From Armatimonadota bacterium (GTDB lineage: Bacteria; Armatimonadota; Fimbriimonadia; Fimbriimonadales; ATM1): a stretch of DNA of 44,831 nt. Under the pieces are notes generated by a model. It worked only from the letters and a program-made list of their open reading frames with translations. It was not told the DNA's origin and searched no databases. This document shows positions 16,633 to 24,807 of the stretch, in pieces. Where the stretch lies: the NCBI GenBank assembly GCA_022567555.1, contig JADFGT010000004.1:18392-63222 (forward strand), written 5' to 3'. Position 1 is the first letter of the stretch, and every line of letters starts with the position of its first letter. The position numbers and the translations under genes were made by a program.

Positions 16633-18073
16633 ACGTGCGCTCCCTCGCGGCCTTAACGATGAGGCGTCCGCACTCCAATAGGTTGGCCGCTTCGGCGCCG
16701 CGAACGTAAAACGCGTCGGTGGGTTTCACCGTTTCGATCATCTCTTGGATCTCCTCGTCCGCGTGGCGCAGCGCGCGGTGGCGGCGCACGATGCCGACCT
16801 TTTCCCACATGATGCGCCGGAGGCGGCGCACGACGCCCTCGCGGTCAATCGGGCCCACGACGGGAACCTTCGACACGGCCGGTTCGCCGGGTTCGATGCT
16901 GCCGGGGTTCGCCGAGGCGTGCTCGGACGCCGACCAGGCGAAACCGAGCGCCTCAAGCAGGCTGTTGCTGGCCAGGCGGTTCGCTCCGTGCACGCCCGTA
17001 TTTGCGACCTCGCCGGCCGCGTAAAGACCTGCGATCGAAGTGCGGCCGTGCAAGTCGGTCGTGACGCCGCCGCATTGGTAGTGCGCGGCCGGCACGACTG
17101 GGATCGGTTCGCGGATGATGTCTATGCCCAGCTCGGCCAGCGTTCCCAAAATCATCGGGAACTTGCGCTTCACATGCTCGGCGGGCAAGTGAGTCATGTC
17201 CAAGTGGACGAACGGGACGCCCTCCCTGAGAGTCTCGGCGTGAATTGCACGTGCAACCACGTCGCGCGGAGCCAGTTCGCCGCGCTGGTCATAGTCATAC
17301 ATGAAGCGACGGCCGTGAATGGTGCGTAGGATGGCGCCCTCGCCGCGCACGGCCTCGGTGATAAGGAAACTCCGTAAGCGGCGGTGATAGAGCGTTGTGG
17401 GATGGAACTGGATGAACTCCATGTTCTCGATGCTCGCCCCCGCCGAGGAGGCCAACCCAACACCGTCGCCTGTGGCGATGGGCGGGTTGGTTGTGAACCG
17501 ATAGGCTCGGCAGCAACTTCCCGCCGCGAGCAGCGTGGCGCGGCTTCGCACTTCAATGGCCGCTGCCTCTTTTGGGCGCATGACGGCGCCGGTGCACCTG
17601 CCGTCGCGCAGGCAAAGCGCCTCGCAGAACGCGTATTCCCATGTCGTGATGCGAGGCTGCGCGCGCACGGCTGCGGCGAGGGCGCGCTCGATCTCCATGC
17701 CGGATTGGTCGGAGCGATGGACTATCCGGCTGCGGCTGTGGCCAGCCTCGCGGCCGAGGCTCAGTCCCGCCAGGCTCCGCTCGCCGGGCGGGTCAAACTG
17801 TGCGCCGACGCCGATTAGCCACTCCATCCTCAGGCGCGCGTTCTGCATCAAGAAGCGCACCGCCTCGGGATCGCAGAGCCCCCCTCCCGCCTCGATCGTG
17901 TCCTCTTCGTGGAGGGACCAGGAGTCATCCTCGCCCACGGCCACCGCGATGCCGCCCTGGGCTTGAGCAGTGTTCGTGTCCGACAGTTCAGACTTCGTGA
18001 CCACGAGCACGCTACCGTGCTCAGCGCACCGCAGGGCGAAGGTGAGTCCGGCGATTCCGCTGCCGATGACCAA
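16553..18073 (-). CDS. nadB: L-aspartate oxidase
   Basis: FAD enzyme that oxidises L-aspartate to iminoaspartate, the first step of de novo NAD synthesis (with NadA and NadC, not in the window). The Rossmann motif GSGIAG is at residues 4-9, then TNTAQAQGGIAVA, the HRSDQSGMEI segment, and the covering-domain motif YQCGGVTTDLHGRTS. TGVHGANRLASNSLLEAL is a clear NadB signature. 506 aa from the TTG at 18073. Family members have 8-12 residues before the dinucleotide fold. The frame here stays open upstream (THDCDF) to an ATA at 18097, which lies 7 nt after a GAGGAG motif in the end of rex, whereas no ATG, GTG or other TTG is available. The true start may therefore be non-canonical. It directly follows rex, a sensible NAD(H)-linked pair. 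Confidence 0.93.
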   Translation of the reverse strand: MVIGSGIAGLTFALRCAEHGSVLVVTKSELSDTNTAQAQGGIAVAVGEDDSWSLHEEDTIEAGGGLCDPEAVRFLMQNARLRMEWLIGVGAQFDPPGERSLAGLSLGREAGHSRSRIVHRSDQSGMEIERALAAAVRAQPRITTWEYAFCEALCLRDGRCTGAVMRPKEAAAIEVRSRATLLAAGSCCRAYRFTTNPPIATGDGVGLASSAGASIENMEFIQFHPTTLYHRRLRSFLITEAVRGEGAILRTIHGRRFMYDYDQRGELAPRDVVARAIHAETLREGVPFVHLDMTHLPAEHVKRKFPMILGTLAELGIDIIREPIPVVPAAHYQCGGVTTDLHGRTSIAGLYAAGEVANTGVHGANRLASNSLLEALGFAWSASEHASANPGSIEPGEPAVSKVPVVGPIDREGVVRRLRRIMWEKVGIVRRHRALRHADEEIQEMIETVKPTDAFYVRGAEAANLLECGRLIVKAARERTFNVGLHYNQDLGPPSEWAPRKTAGTV

Positions 18074-18101
18074 GAAGTCGCAGTCGTGGGTCCTTATTGC
18101 C

Positions 18102-18728
18102 CTACTCCTCGATGTAATGCGCCAAGACCGCGAACTCCTGGGTGAACACGATGTCGCGGACCATGCAGTTCTCAGGCACCCGGACGTGCGCGGGCGTGAA
18201 GTTGAGTATCCATCGCGCGCCGCCTTTGATCGCGGCGTCGGAAGCCTTTTGGGCCTCTGAGCCGGGCACCGTTAGAACGGCGATCTTGAGATTAAGTTCC
18301 CTCATCCGGTTCGGAATACCGTCGGCGTCTTCGATCTCTATGCCGTTCACGCGACGCCCGATCTTCTTCTTGTCAGTATCGAATAGGGCGGTCAGTTCGA
18401 AACTGTAGTCGTTCAGGCCGGGATAGGCTGCCAGGGCCTGGCCGAGACGGCCCGCGCCGATGAGGGCGAAGCGCTGCGTTCGGTCCAGGTGGAGGATGGT
18501 GGCGATTCGGGCCCTCAGTTTGGCGACTTCATAGCCGACGCCGGGCTTGCCCATCTCGCCGAAGTGGCTGAGGTCTTTTCGGAACTGGGCGGCGGAGATG
18601 CCGCACTCCGCCTCGATCTGGGCGCTGTTCAGGTTGTGGACCCCACGAACCTGGGCCTCGCCGAGAATCTTGTAATAGGTGGCGAGGCGCGTTAGGGTAG
18701 GGATCGGGACTCTGCTGTCATCCGCCAT
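18102..18728 (-). CDS. rex: Redox-sensing transcriptional repressor Rex
   Basis: NADH/NAD+-sensing repressor; it leaves DNA when NADH is high. 208 aa, the usual size. An N-terminal winged-helix domain (VPIPTLTRLATYYKIL, then AAQFRKDLSHFGEMGKPGVG) is followed by a Rossmann domain with GAGRLG at residues 91-96, then the domain-swapped C-terminal helix (MVRDIVFTQEFAVLAHYIEE). Its stop is 28 bp before the annotated TTG of nadB, and the reading frames of the two nearly touch, so they are an operon. I see no clear TTGTGAA-type Rex operator in the promoter region upstream of 18728, so autoregulation is not shown. Confidence 0.95.
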   Translation of the reverse strand: MADDSRVPIPTLTRLATYYKILGEAQVRGVHNLNSAQIEAECGISAAQFRKDLSHFGEMGKPGVGYEVAKLRARIATILHLDRTQRFALIGAGRLGQALAAYPGLNDYSFELTALFDTDKKKIGRRVNGIEIEDADGIPNRMRELNLKIAVLTVPGSEAQKASDAAIKGGARWILNFTPAHVRVPENCMVRDIVFTQEFAVLAHYIEE

Positions 18729-18861
18729 ATTGGGGAACCGGTTGGCGGATTCTACCCGCGCGGGGTTCGGGCCGGGCCGCCTGGCGGTGCGCCTCGGACG
18801 CTCTCACGCGGGGGGAGAGGGAGCCGGGGGAGACGGAGCGGTGGGGAGAGGGAGCCTGGAA

Positions 18862-18896
18862 CTCCCTCCTCGTTTCGCGAAGCGAAAGGGGGAGGG
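18862..18896 (+). repeat. REP-like palindrome in the 323-bp intergenic region before tRNA-Val
   Basis: CTCCCTCC and TTTCGC pair with GCGAAA and GGGGGAGG around a GAA loop, a stem of about 14 bp. The surrounding 18790-18960 is rich in GGGGAGAGGG-type words; a similar word cluster occurs at 41085-41117. Apart from this and the tRNA promoter, the stretch 18729-19051 shows nothing. Confidence 0.55.
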
Positions 18897-19034
18897 CTGG
18901 GGAGAGGCGTTGCCGTTTCGAGTTCGAGGCCCCCGGCAGGCTGCTCGTACTCCCCGTCTCCAGGGCTGACAGGGCAAGGTCGCAGGAAGACTGGCGTTCG
19001 GGGCGGCCTGGTCTCGGTCGCGAGGGAGGTGAGG

Positions 19035-19040
19035 TAGAAT
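19035..19040 (+). promoter_or_regulatory. Probable -10 box of tRNA-Val, also serving the integrase
   Basis: TAGAAT 12 bp before the tRNA. The -35 region is not consensus. Because the integrase start lies only 70 bp after the tRNA, read-through from this promoter is the only evident source of integrase mRNA in the integrated state. Confidence 0.45.
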
Positions 19041-19051
19041 TTTTGCCGCAC

Positions 19052-19127
19052 GGGCGGTTAGCTCAGTTGGCAGAGCACTACAATGACACTGTAGGGGTCG
19101 CTGGTTCAAGTCCAGTACCGCCCACCA
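19052..19127 (+). tRNA. tRNA-Val (anticodon GAC)
   Basis: The cloverleaf is complete. Acceptor GGGCGGT pairs fully with ACCGCCC. The D arm is GCTC/GAGC. The anticodon stem CTACA/TGTAG carries a 7-nt loop ATGACAC, giving anticodon GAC (reads GUC, valine). The T arm has TTCAAGT, the discriminator is A and CCA is encoded (19125-19127). Its 3' 67 bases are the left attachment site of the integrated element; the gene is intact. Confidence 0.97.
19061..19127 (+). repeat. attL: 67-bp repeat, tRNA-Val 3' part
   Basis: Identical base for base to 34985-35051. It covers the D arm to the encoded CCA. Similarity stops abruptly on both sides, which is the signature of tyrosine-integrase insertion in a tRNA gene. 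Confidence 0.97.
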
Positions 19128-19196
19128 GTGAACCCCAATTTGAACCTAAAACGGCCGGTTTTCCACACTTCGCGGAACCGCAAAGGAGAACCGAAA

Positions 19197-20129
19197 GTGA
19201 AACTTGGCCGCTTATGTACCGCAATTCCGGAGGCTGTCAGCCTCCCCGACGCAAGCACCGCCTACCTGATCTCCCAGGATGCCGCAGGCTGCACGAAAGC
19301 GACGCTGGAAACGACCCGCTACGCCTTCCTCAGCCTCTCGCGGTTCCTGGAGTCCATAGGCGTAGACGACCTGCGAAACTTCGGACCTAACGAGGTCCGC
19401 CAATACATCCTTCACGCAAGGGGAAAGGGTCTCGCGGACCGGACCGTCCAAGGCTATCTGTTCCGCCTGAAAGCCTTCACTAATTGGTGCGTACGAGAGG
19501 ACTACCTGCCGTCCAATCCGTTCGACAATGTACGAATGCCGAAGGTAGAGAGGAAGATCATAGCGGCGTTCACACCCGCCGAGATCAAGAAACTGCTCTC
19601 AGGCACCAGCCGCAAGGACCCACTCTCGATACGGAACCGCGCGCTGGTGCTCGACCTATTGGACACAGGCCTCAGAGCGTCGGAACTCATCTCCCTTCGC
19701 GTCGGAGACGTGGACCTGTCAACCGGCATGGTCACGGTCACAGGCAAGGGTAGAAAGCAGAGGCAGGTCAGGCTCGGCGCTCAGGCGCGAAAGGCGCTCC
19801 TGCGGTACCTGAGGATTCGTGGGGGTGAGGAAGGCGAACCCCTATGGATCGGTGTCCGAGGTCCCCTAACGACCGACGGTTTGCACGAGGTCCTGACGAA
19901 ACTCGGCAAGAGGGTCGGCGTATCCCCGTGCAACCCGCACAAGTTCCGCCGGACCTTCGCTCTGAACTGTCTCCGAAACGGCATGGACCCGTTCAGTCTG
20001 CAAATCCTGATGGGTCACTCGGATATGCAGATTCTGAGGCAGTACCTGGCGCAGACCCAGGCCGACATTCAGAGAGCGCACGAGAAGCACTCGCCGGTAG
20101 ATCGGATGTTTGACCGGCGGAACGCCTGA
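19197..20129 (+). CDS. Tyrosine recombinase / integrase
   Basis: Cuts and joins DNA at the tRNA attachment site. From GTG 19197 (preceded by AAAGGAG, 8-nt spacing) it is 310 aa. The frame is open back to a GTG that abuts the tRNA CCA at 19128, but that start has no ribosome binding site. The N-terminal SAM-like core-binding domain is about residues 15-115. The catalytic set is complete: R160 (TGLRASEL), K184 (TGKGRK), H248 and R251 (HKFRRT), H274 (MGHSDM) and Tyr Y283 (RQYLAQ). It resembles XerC/D-type phage integrases. No excisionase is recognisable nearby. The bases 20130-20348 after it hold no evident gene. Confidence 0.95.
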   Translation: MKLGRLCTAIPEAVSLPDASTAYLISQDAAGCTKATLETTRYAFLSLSRFLESIGVDDLRNFGPNEVRQYILHARGKGLADRTVQGYLFRLKAFTNWCVREDYLPSNPFDNVRMPKVERKIIAAFTPAEIKKLLSGTSRKDPLSIRNRALVLDLLDTGLRASELISLRVGDVDLSTGMVTVTGKGRKQRQVRLGAQARKALLRYLRIRGGEEGEPLWIGVRGPLTTDGLHEVLTKLGKRVGVSPCNPHKFRRTFALNCLRNGMDPFSLQILMGHSDMQILRQYLAQTQADIQRAHEKHSPVDRMFDRRNA

Positions 20130-20348
20130 TCGGATGGTTGCACGCGGAGCCGCAGGGGACCACGTGCCGGCTCGGCGCGAGGGGAGGTTCTCGATCACTC
20201 TTGATCGTGAACAACACCCGTTCCGGATCACCCGAGTGAGCAGGCAGAGTCTCGACTGGAGACAAGCAGGAGAACCGGGACCGGAAGTCGAAGGGAGCCA
20301 TCTGGACTGATTGAATGACCGGTCCGCAAGAGGGGAATATAGAATATC

Positions 20349-21302
20349 ATGGCAATTCAACTTGTATCGAAGGAGCGGTTATTGAAAGGTTTGGCGAAGG
20401 TAGGACTCGCCATGCTCGCTGCCCCGTTCCTGCAAGGCGGATGCTTCTCTGGAGGGGACGGAGCGGGTGTGACGAATATCTGGTTCCAGTCGAACCGCGA
20501 CGGTGACTATGAGATATACCGTATGGACGCCAACGGTTCGAACGTTACGCAACTGACCGCCAACAGCGTTTTTGACATAGACCCCGCCGTGAGCCCCGGT
20601 GGGTCGAAGATTGCTTTCGTCAGGGACGTTCCGACTGGCGGTGCCTCTCCCTCCGGTGGTCCTACTTTGGAGGACGGCACTTATAGTCCGGATGGAAAGG
20701 TCACTGAAATCTTCATAATGGACGCGAACGGCACCAACGTGACGCAACTGACCAGCAACGGAGTGTTTAATGGACAGCCGTCGTTCAGCCCGAATGCCCA
20801 GGAGATTGTGTGGAATAGGAGTAGCGAGATCTGGAAGATGGATGCGGACGGGTCGAACCCGACTCAATTGACGAGTGGGTTCTCTGACCACGATCCGTCG
20901 TACAGTCCAGACGGAAGCAAGATCGCCTTCGTGAGGAACAGTGACATCTACGTGATGGACGCCGACGGCAACAACGTCACCCAGTTGACCAATACAGATA
21001 ACAACGATCATCCCTCTTGGTCACCGAGCGGAACCAAGATCGTGTTCGAGCGCAATCTTGGCAACAATGAGATCTACGTCATGAACGCCAACGGAAGCAA
21101 CAAGACTCAAATCACCAGCAATGGTGACAATAACTTCGATCCTGTCTACACACCGGATGGGAGAATGATAGTCTGGGAGAGGATCGCGCCAGGCGACGAT
21201 AACGACATCTGGATCATGCGAGCCGACGGGAGCAATCCGATGAACTTGACCAATGACGCGAGCAACAGGGACGAGTATCCGGCGGTGAGAGGTTTGCCGT
21301 AG
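20349..21302 (+). CDS. TolB-like PD40 beta-propeller lipoprotein
   Basis: 317 aa. The N-terminus is hydrophobic and ends in LQGGC, a plausible though imperfect lipobox with Cys near residue 33. Six repeats follow, each with the PD40 pattern: a D-x-D/N-G-S/T-N turn before T-Q-L-T, then the x-P-S-x-S-P-D-G-x-K-I-A-F core. TolB-type propellers bind partners or peptides at the membrane. Here the protein is probably anchored outside the cytoplasmic membrane. Its neighbours are another PD40 protein and an HtrA-like protease on the same strand. The GAGGGG before the start is about 15 nt away, which is long. The terminator at 21336 follows. Confidence 0.85.
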   Translation: MAIQLVSKERLLKGLAKVGLAMLAAPFLQGGCFSGGDGAGVTNIWFQSNRDGDYEIYRMDANGSNVTQLTANSVFDIDPAVSPGGSKIAFVRDVPTGGASPSGGPTLEDGTYSPDGKVTEIFIMDANGTNVTQLTSNGVFNGQPSFSPNAQEIVWNRSSEIWKMDADGSNPTQLTSGFSDHDPSYSPDGSKIAFVRNSDIYVMDADGNNVTQLTNTDNNDHPSWSPSGTKIVFERNLGNNEIYVMNANGSNKTQITSNGDNNFDPVYTPDGRMIVWERIAPGDDNDIWIMRADGSNPMNLTNDASNRDEYPAVRGLP

Positions 21303-21335
21303 CGTCCTGACTCGCACTCAGGCACGCTTCCTACA

Positions 21336-21366
21336 AGGGGTTCCCCGAAGTCGGGTAACCCTTTTC
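21336..21366 (+). terminator. Rho-independent terminator after the first PD40 gene
   Basis: GGGTT and CCCGA pair with TCGGG and AACCC around an AG loop with one mismatch, followed by CTTTT. It lies 34 bp after the stop at 21302. The rest of 21367-21538 contains a TAGAAT box at about 21464 that could start the next transcript. Confidence 0.65.
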
Positions 21367-21538
21367 CATCGGTGCGGGACCCGAAAACAGAGACGAAGTC
21401 AGCCTGTAGGGTGCCGATCCGTCCTGTCCCCGCTCCATAGAGGAGGTTTCCAGGCGAAGGGGTAGAATGTACTCCTGATTACGTTGGCGGCAGGGTTAGG
21501 CTCCTGCCTGGTCCTGTGCCTACGAATGGAGGCAAAGC

Positions 21539-22837
21539 ATGACCGCACTCTGTATGGCAGCAGCACTCTCGGCCATTTCTGCTACCCACGGTGGAGGGGT
21601 TTGGGAAGGCGGAAACCTGACGAGGATTGCGTTCGCAGGCAACGGTGGGATATGGACTATGAGGCTTGACACGACCGGGAGAACGCAAGTGACTTTCGGT
21701 CCTGACGCCAACCCTTCCTTCAACTCTGACGGCACCAGGATTGCGTTCACGACTTGGGATCCTAACACCCGCACAATCGATATTTACGCAATGAATGCGG
21801 ATGGTACCGATCAGATAAGGCTTACGAACATGGGAGACGCCGATGACCCCGAATGGAGTCCCGACGGTTCAAGAATTGCGTTTTTCCATGGCAGCGGCGG
21901 TACGGCTTCCTTTGATATCTATACGATGAACCCGACTGGTGGCAACGTCACCAGGATTACGAGATTCGACCGAGCGGAGATTGAGCCAAGTTGGAGTGGC
22001 GACTCTAACCGAATCGCATTCACTCACGACGGTGACATATATGTAATCAATGCTGACGGTACAGGTGAGACTCGCCTTACATCCGACCCAAGCAATGACC
22101 GCGAGCCCGCATTCTCCCCTGACGGAACCCTAATTTCCTTCTCCTCAGATCGTTCTGGCACCACTCAAATATGGATTATGAACTCTGATGGTAGCAATCA
22201 GCACAGGCTGACTTTCGGACCCATCGGACACCAATCTACCTTCACCCGCGACGGCGAGAAGATTATCTTCCAAGGGGACGGCTCCAACTTACACATGATG
22301 AACGTTGACGGCTCCGAACTCACGAGAATGACTTTCGGCGAGGGTGAGTCAGAACCGGACGTAGGACCGGTCGCCGCAGAGATTCTCGTGGATTCGCTTG
22401 CAGTTCTACGCGGTCTGGTGATCGCCGGTGGCCTTCAAGAGATACTCGTGAGTGATGACATGTATCTGTTCGTCAGACCGTGGTTTGTATTGACCACACA
22501 GGAATCCCCGGTGCAGGTTCGGGTGGAAGGTGTGTCCCCGTTCGAGAACATCACTGACCTGAGATTCGTCCTGGAGGCCGGGATTTCCATTCCGAACATC
22601 GGACAGAGCATTGACCTGTTCAACTTCCAAACGAATCAGTGGGAACAGATGGACACACGTCCCGGCACTCTCGGCGATTCGGTAGTAGAGGTCACGGTAT
22701 CTCTGGACCCCAGCCGTTTCGTGCAGCCGGGGACCGGTACCGTAAGAGCGCTTCTCCGCTGGAAGGAGTCCGGACCGATTCTGATTTACCCCTGGCACGC
22801 GCGAATTGACCAGGCCATCTGGTACGTTCTGAGGTAG
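21539..22837 (+). CDS. Exported PD40 beta-propeller protein
   Basis: 432 aa. ATG 21539 follows GGAGGCAAAGC. A signal peptide (CMAAALSAISATHG) is followed by six PD40 repeats with the D-x-D/N-G-T/S turn and SPDGSRIAF-type strands. A C-terminal beta domain of about 140 residues (GLVIAGGLQEILVSDDMYLF; VQVRVEGVSPFENI) ends in YPWHARIDQAIWYVLR. The same ending recurs as a relic at 24692-24739. It could be a sensor or substrate-binding partner of the neighbouring protease; that is inference. Confidence 0.85.
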   Translation: MTALCMAAALSAISATHGGGVWEGGNLTRIAFAGNGGIWTMRLDTTGRTQVTFGPDANPSFNSDGTRIAFTTWDPNTRTIDIYAMNADGTDQIRLTNMGDADDPEWSPDGSRIAFFHGSGGTASFDIYTMNPTGGNVTRITRFDRAEIEPSWSGDSNRIAFTHDGDIYVINADGTGETRLTSDPSNDREPAFSPDGTLISFSSDRSGTTQIWIMNSDGSNQHRLTFGPIGHQSTFTRDGEKIIFQGDGSNLHMMNVDGSELTRMTFGEGESEPDVGPVAAEILVDSLAVLRGLVIAGGLQEILVSDDMYLFVRPWFVLTTQESPVQVRVEGVSPFENITDLRFVLEAGISIPNIGQSIDLFNFQTNQWEQMDTRPGTLGDSVVEVTVSLDPSRFVQPGTGTVRALLRWKESGPILIYPWHARIDQAIWYVLR

Positions 22838-22925
22838 GCGCTCTCGTTTCGGTTCGGTGGCGGCACGGGTGTTCCGAAGGGTTGGCTCCGATTCGAGACT
22901 GACTGACCCACGTGAGCCGTACCTG

Positions 22926-22934
22926 TGATATACT
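22926..22934 (+). promoter_or_regulatory. Extended -10 promoter for the HtrA-like protease
   Basis: TGATATACT, an extended -10 (TGN) with TATACT at 22929-22934 and only a weak -35. It would start RNA near 22941, giving a leader of about 52 nt to the GTG at 22993. Confidence 0.5.
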
Positions 22935-22992
22935 GAAGTTCCACAGGGAGAGACAAGCACAGGGACGTAAAGGCAGGAAGGAGGGTAGCAAG

Positions 22993-24609
22993 GTGCGCCA
23001 CATCAATGCCAGGTCGGTCGGGGTAGCGCTTTTAGTGGCTGCGGTGTGCATCCGAGTCGCCGCACAGGAAGATCTGTCTGCGAAGCAGGTCTTTGAAGCC
23101 TCAAAGGACTCCATCGTCAAGGTCGAAACTGACAAAGTTATCGGCTCGGGATTCTTCATCAAGAACGGCGGTCTTGTTGCGACCTGCTACCATGTGATTG
23201 AGAATGCCGCCAAGATCGTGGTTACCGACGCGGATAAGTCTATTATGGAAGTCGAAGCCGTGTACTTCGATAAGGAAGCTGATGCGGCAATCCTGAAGCT
23301 ATCGGCGAAGTCATCCCGTCGGCCGCTTCCCATCGGCACGTACAGCGCCGTCTCCACAGGCGATGATGTTTTCGTCATTGGCTCACCACTCGGTGTGCTT
23401 GACCAGTCCCTTACGTCCGGCATTGTGAGCGCGAAACGAAAGGTAGCGGGGATTGAGCTCATTCAGTTCACGGCCGCCATTAGTGCAGGAAGTTCCGGAA
23501 GTCCAGTCATCAATAGCAAGGGTCAGGTGATTGGCTTCGTGAGCTTCAGTTTTGCTGCCGGGGAGTCGTTGAACATGGCAGTCAGTAGTACCTTTCTGGC
23601 GAGCTTGTTGACTGAGGAGCCTGTCCCTTTAGAAATCTTTGTTCAGACCGCAAAGCGAGCATCCGAAGAGGTAACTCCACCCTCGCCGCGAGAGCCTGCC
23701 AAGAGCAAGTCAGACGCAGCATTAAAAGTACGTGCGAGCGAGTCGTTCGCTGATTTCTTCGGCGAGATCGGCGACGTGTTTTTGAGGTGGCTTATCTGGT
23801 GGCAAAAAGACGGACATAGACAAGAGATATCTCCCAGTACGGTAACGAACAGATCTTTCGGGTACTATGACGAACTGACAAATGTTCTGCTACGATCGGA
23901 TCCATTCTTGACGGAAATCAGTGGATCTCCCTTATGGGACGCAGACCAGATTGAGGCGTTTTTTGAGTCTACGAAGGCTCTTAGGGTCATTGCGCTTGAG
24001 CATGCGGAAACCGAGAGTTATGCGTCAGTGGAGGCGCACTGGGGAACGAAAAAGTCACGGGACGCCGCGAACCAACGAATGCAAGAGTCGACCAGGCGCC
24101 TCAACGCCGCTTACAGCGCTTTCTACGATCGCTTCGGGGACAGAGACTGGTTCGACTGGAACAGCTTCCGAAGAAGGCTAAGTCCTCCGGTTTTTGCTTT
24201 TCTATTCGGCACATTAGGCGATGGCGTATTGCCAGACCCGCTCTTCAAAAGGGAGTGTTACGTAGGCTACGCTCCGTCTACTTCGCAATTGCGTACTGGC
24301 GACAGGATTACGGGGGTAGGCAGGTTGGGAAGTACCATGTACACGACCATAAATAACTGGCGGGACCTCGACCGGTTCTTTGAACGTAACCGCAGAGATC
24401 ACGGTGACTTGTATATCAATGTGCGATACCTACGTAGAGGGAGTTCTGGCGTAGCCAGCGTAGAAATACGAAAACACATTAATCTTCGCGTTCTTCATCG
24501 GCAGACCGGCCAATGCTCGATCGTTTGCGAGCCGATCGTCACTTCATCCCTCGGGAGCGGTCCCCCTCTTCTCCGCTGGTTTCCCATGATGACTCCCCAC
24601 CGACGATGA
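22993..24609 (+). CDS. HtrA/Do-like (S1C) serine protease with PDZ-like C-terminus
   Basis: 538 aa from GTG 22993, which has AAGGAGG at 8-nt spacing. The signal peptide ends near VAAQED. A trypsin-like domain has the full triad: H67 (TCYHVIE), D97 (EADAAILKL) and S168 (SSGSPV). The middle part (about residues 225-390) is unknown and rich in charged helices. A PDZ-like segment follows (SQLRTGDRITGVGRLGSTMY, then INVRYLRRG). HtrA proteins degrade or refold misfolded envelope proteins. Next to two PD40 propellers in a mobile element, a dedicated role is possible. The last roughly 25 residues (from about SSLGSG) lie in a patch of gene relics and may be an accidental replacement of the original end. 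Confidence 0.85.
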   Translation: MRHINARSVGVALLVAAVCIRVAAQEDLSAKQVFEASKDSIVKVETDKVIGSGFFIKNGGLVATCYHVIENAAKIVVTDADKSIMEVEAVYFDKEADAAILKLSAKSSRRPLPIGTYSAVSTGDDVFVIGSPLGVLDQSLTSGIVSAKRKVAGIELIQFTAAISAGSSGSPVINSKGQVIGFVSFSFAAGESLNMAVSSTFLASLLTEEPVPLEIFVQTAKRASEEVTPPSPREPAKSKSDAALKVRASESFADFFGEIGDVFLRWLIWWQKDGHRQEISPSTVTNRSFGYYDELTNVLLRSDPFLTEISGSPLWDADQIEAFFESTKALRVIALEHAETESYASVEAHWGTKKSRDAANQRMQESTRRLNAAYSAFYDRFGDRDWFDWNSFRRRLSPPVFAFLFGTLGDGVLPDPLFKRECYVGYAPSTSQLRTGDRITGVGRLGSTMYTTINNWRDLDRFFERNRRDHGDLYINVRYLRRGSSGVASVEIRKHINLRVLHRQTGQCSIVCEPIVTSSLGSGPPLLRWFPMMTPHRR

Positions 24610-24685
24610 CCGCGTGCGCACACGCCACTCGCGCATATACCATCGGTGATATTTCCGGCTTCGACGGAAGGAGACCGGACGACTA
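24544..24685 (-). pseudogene. Relic of a Zn-ribbon protein gene, C-terminal part
   Basis: The minus-strand frame reads RRSRKYHRWYMREWRVR. It matches RRSREYHRWYMRDWRAR in the intact protein at 25986-26234, and it runs to a TGA at 24544. The DNA 24621-24651 matches 26024-26054 at 30 of 31 bases. The N-terminal Cys pairs are missing. Confidence 0.65.
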
Positions 24686-24691
24686 CTGTCC

Positions 24692-24739
24692 TACCCCTGG
24701 TTGGCACGGATTGACCAGGCCGTCTGGTACGTTCTGAGG
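24692..24739 (+). pseudogene. Relic of a PD40 protein C-terminus
   Basis: Reads YPWLARIDQAVWYVLR, nearly the same as the last 16 residues of the PD40 protein ending at 22837, at both DNA and protein level, but without its stop codon. It is a leftover of a duplication or of a lost PD40 gene. Confidence 0.6.
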
Positions 24740-24807
24740 TTGGCAATTCAGGCCGTGCAGGGAGCCGAGGGGAAGCGGCTCAAGCATAAGCAAGACACAC
24801 AACGGAA

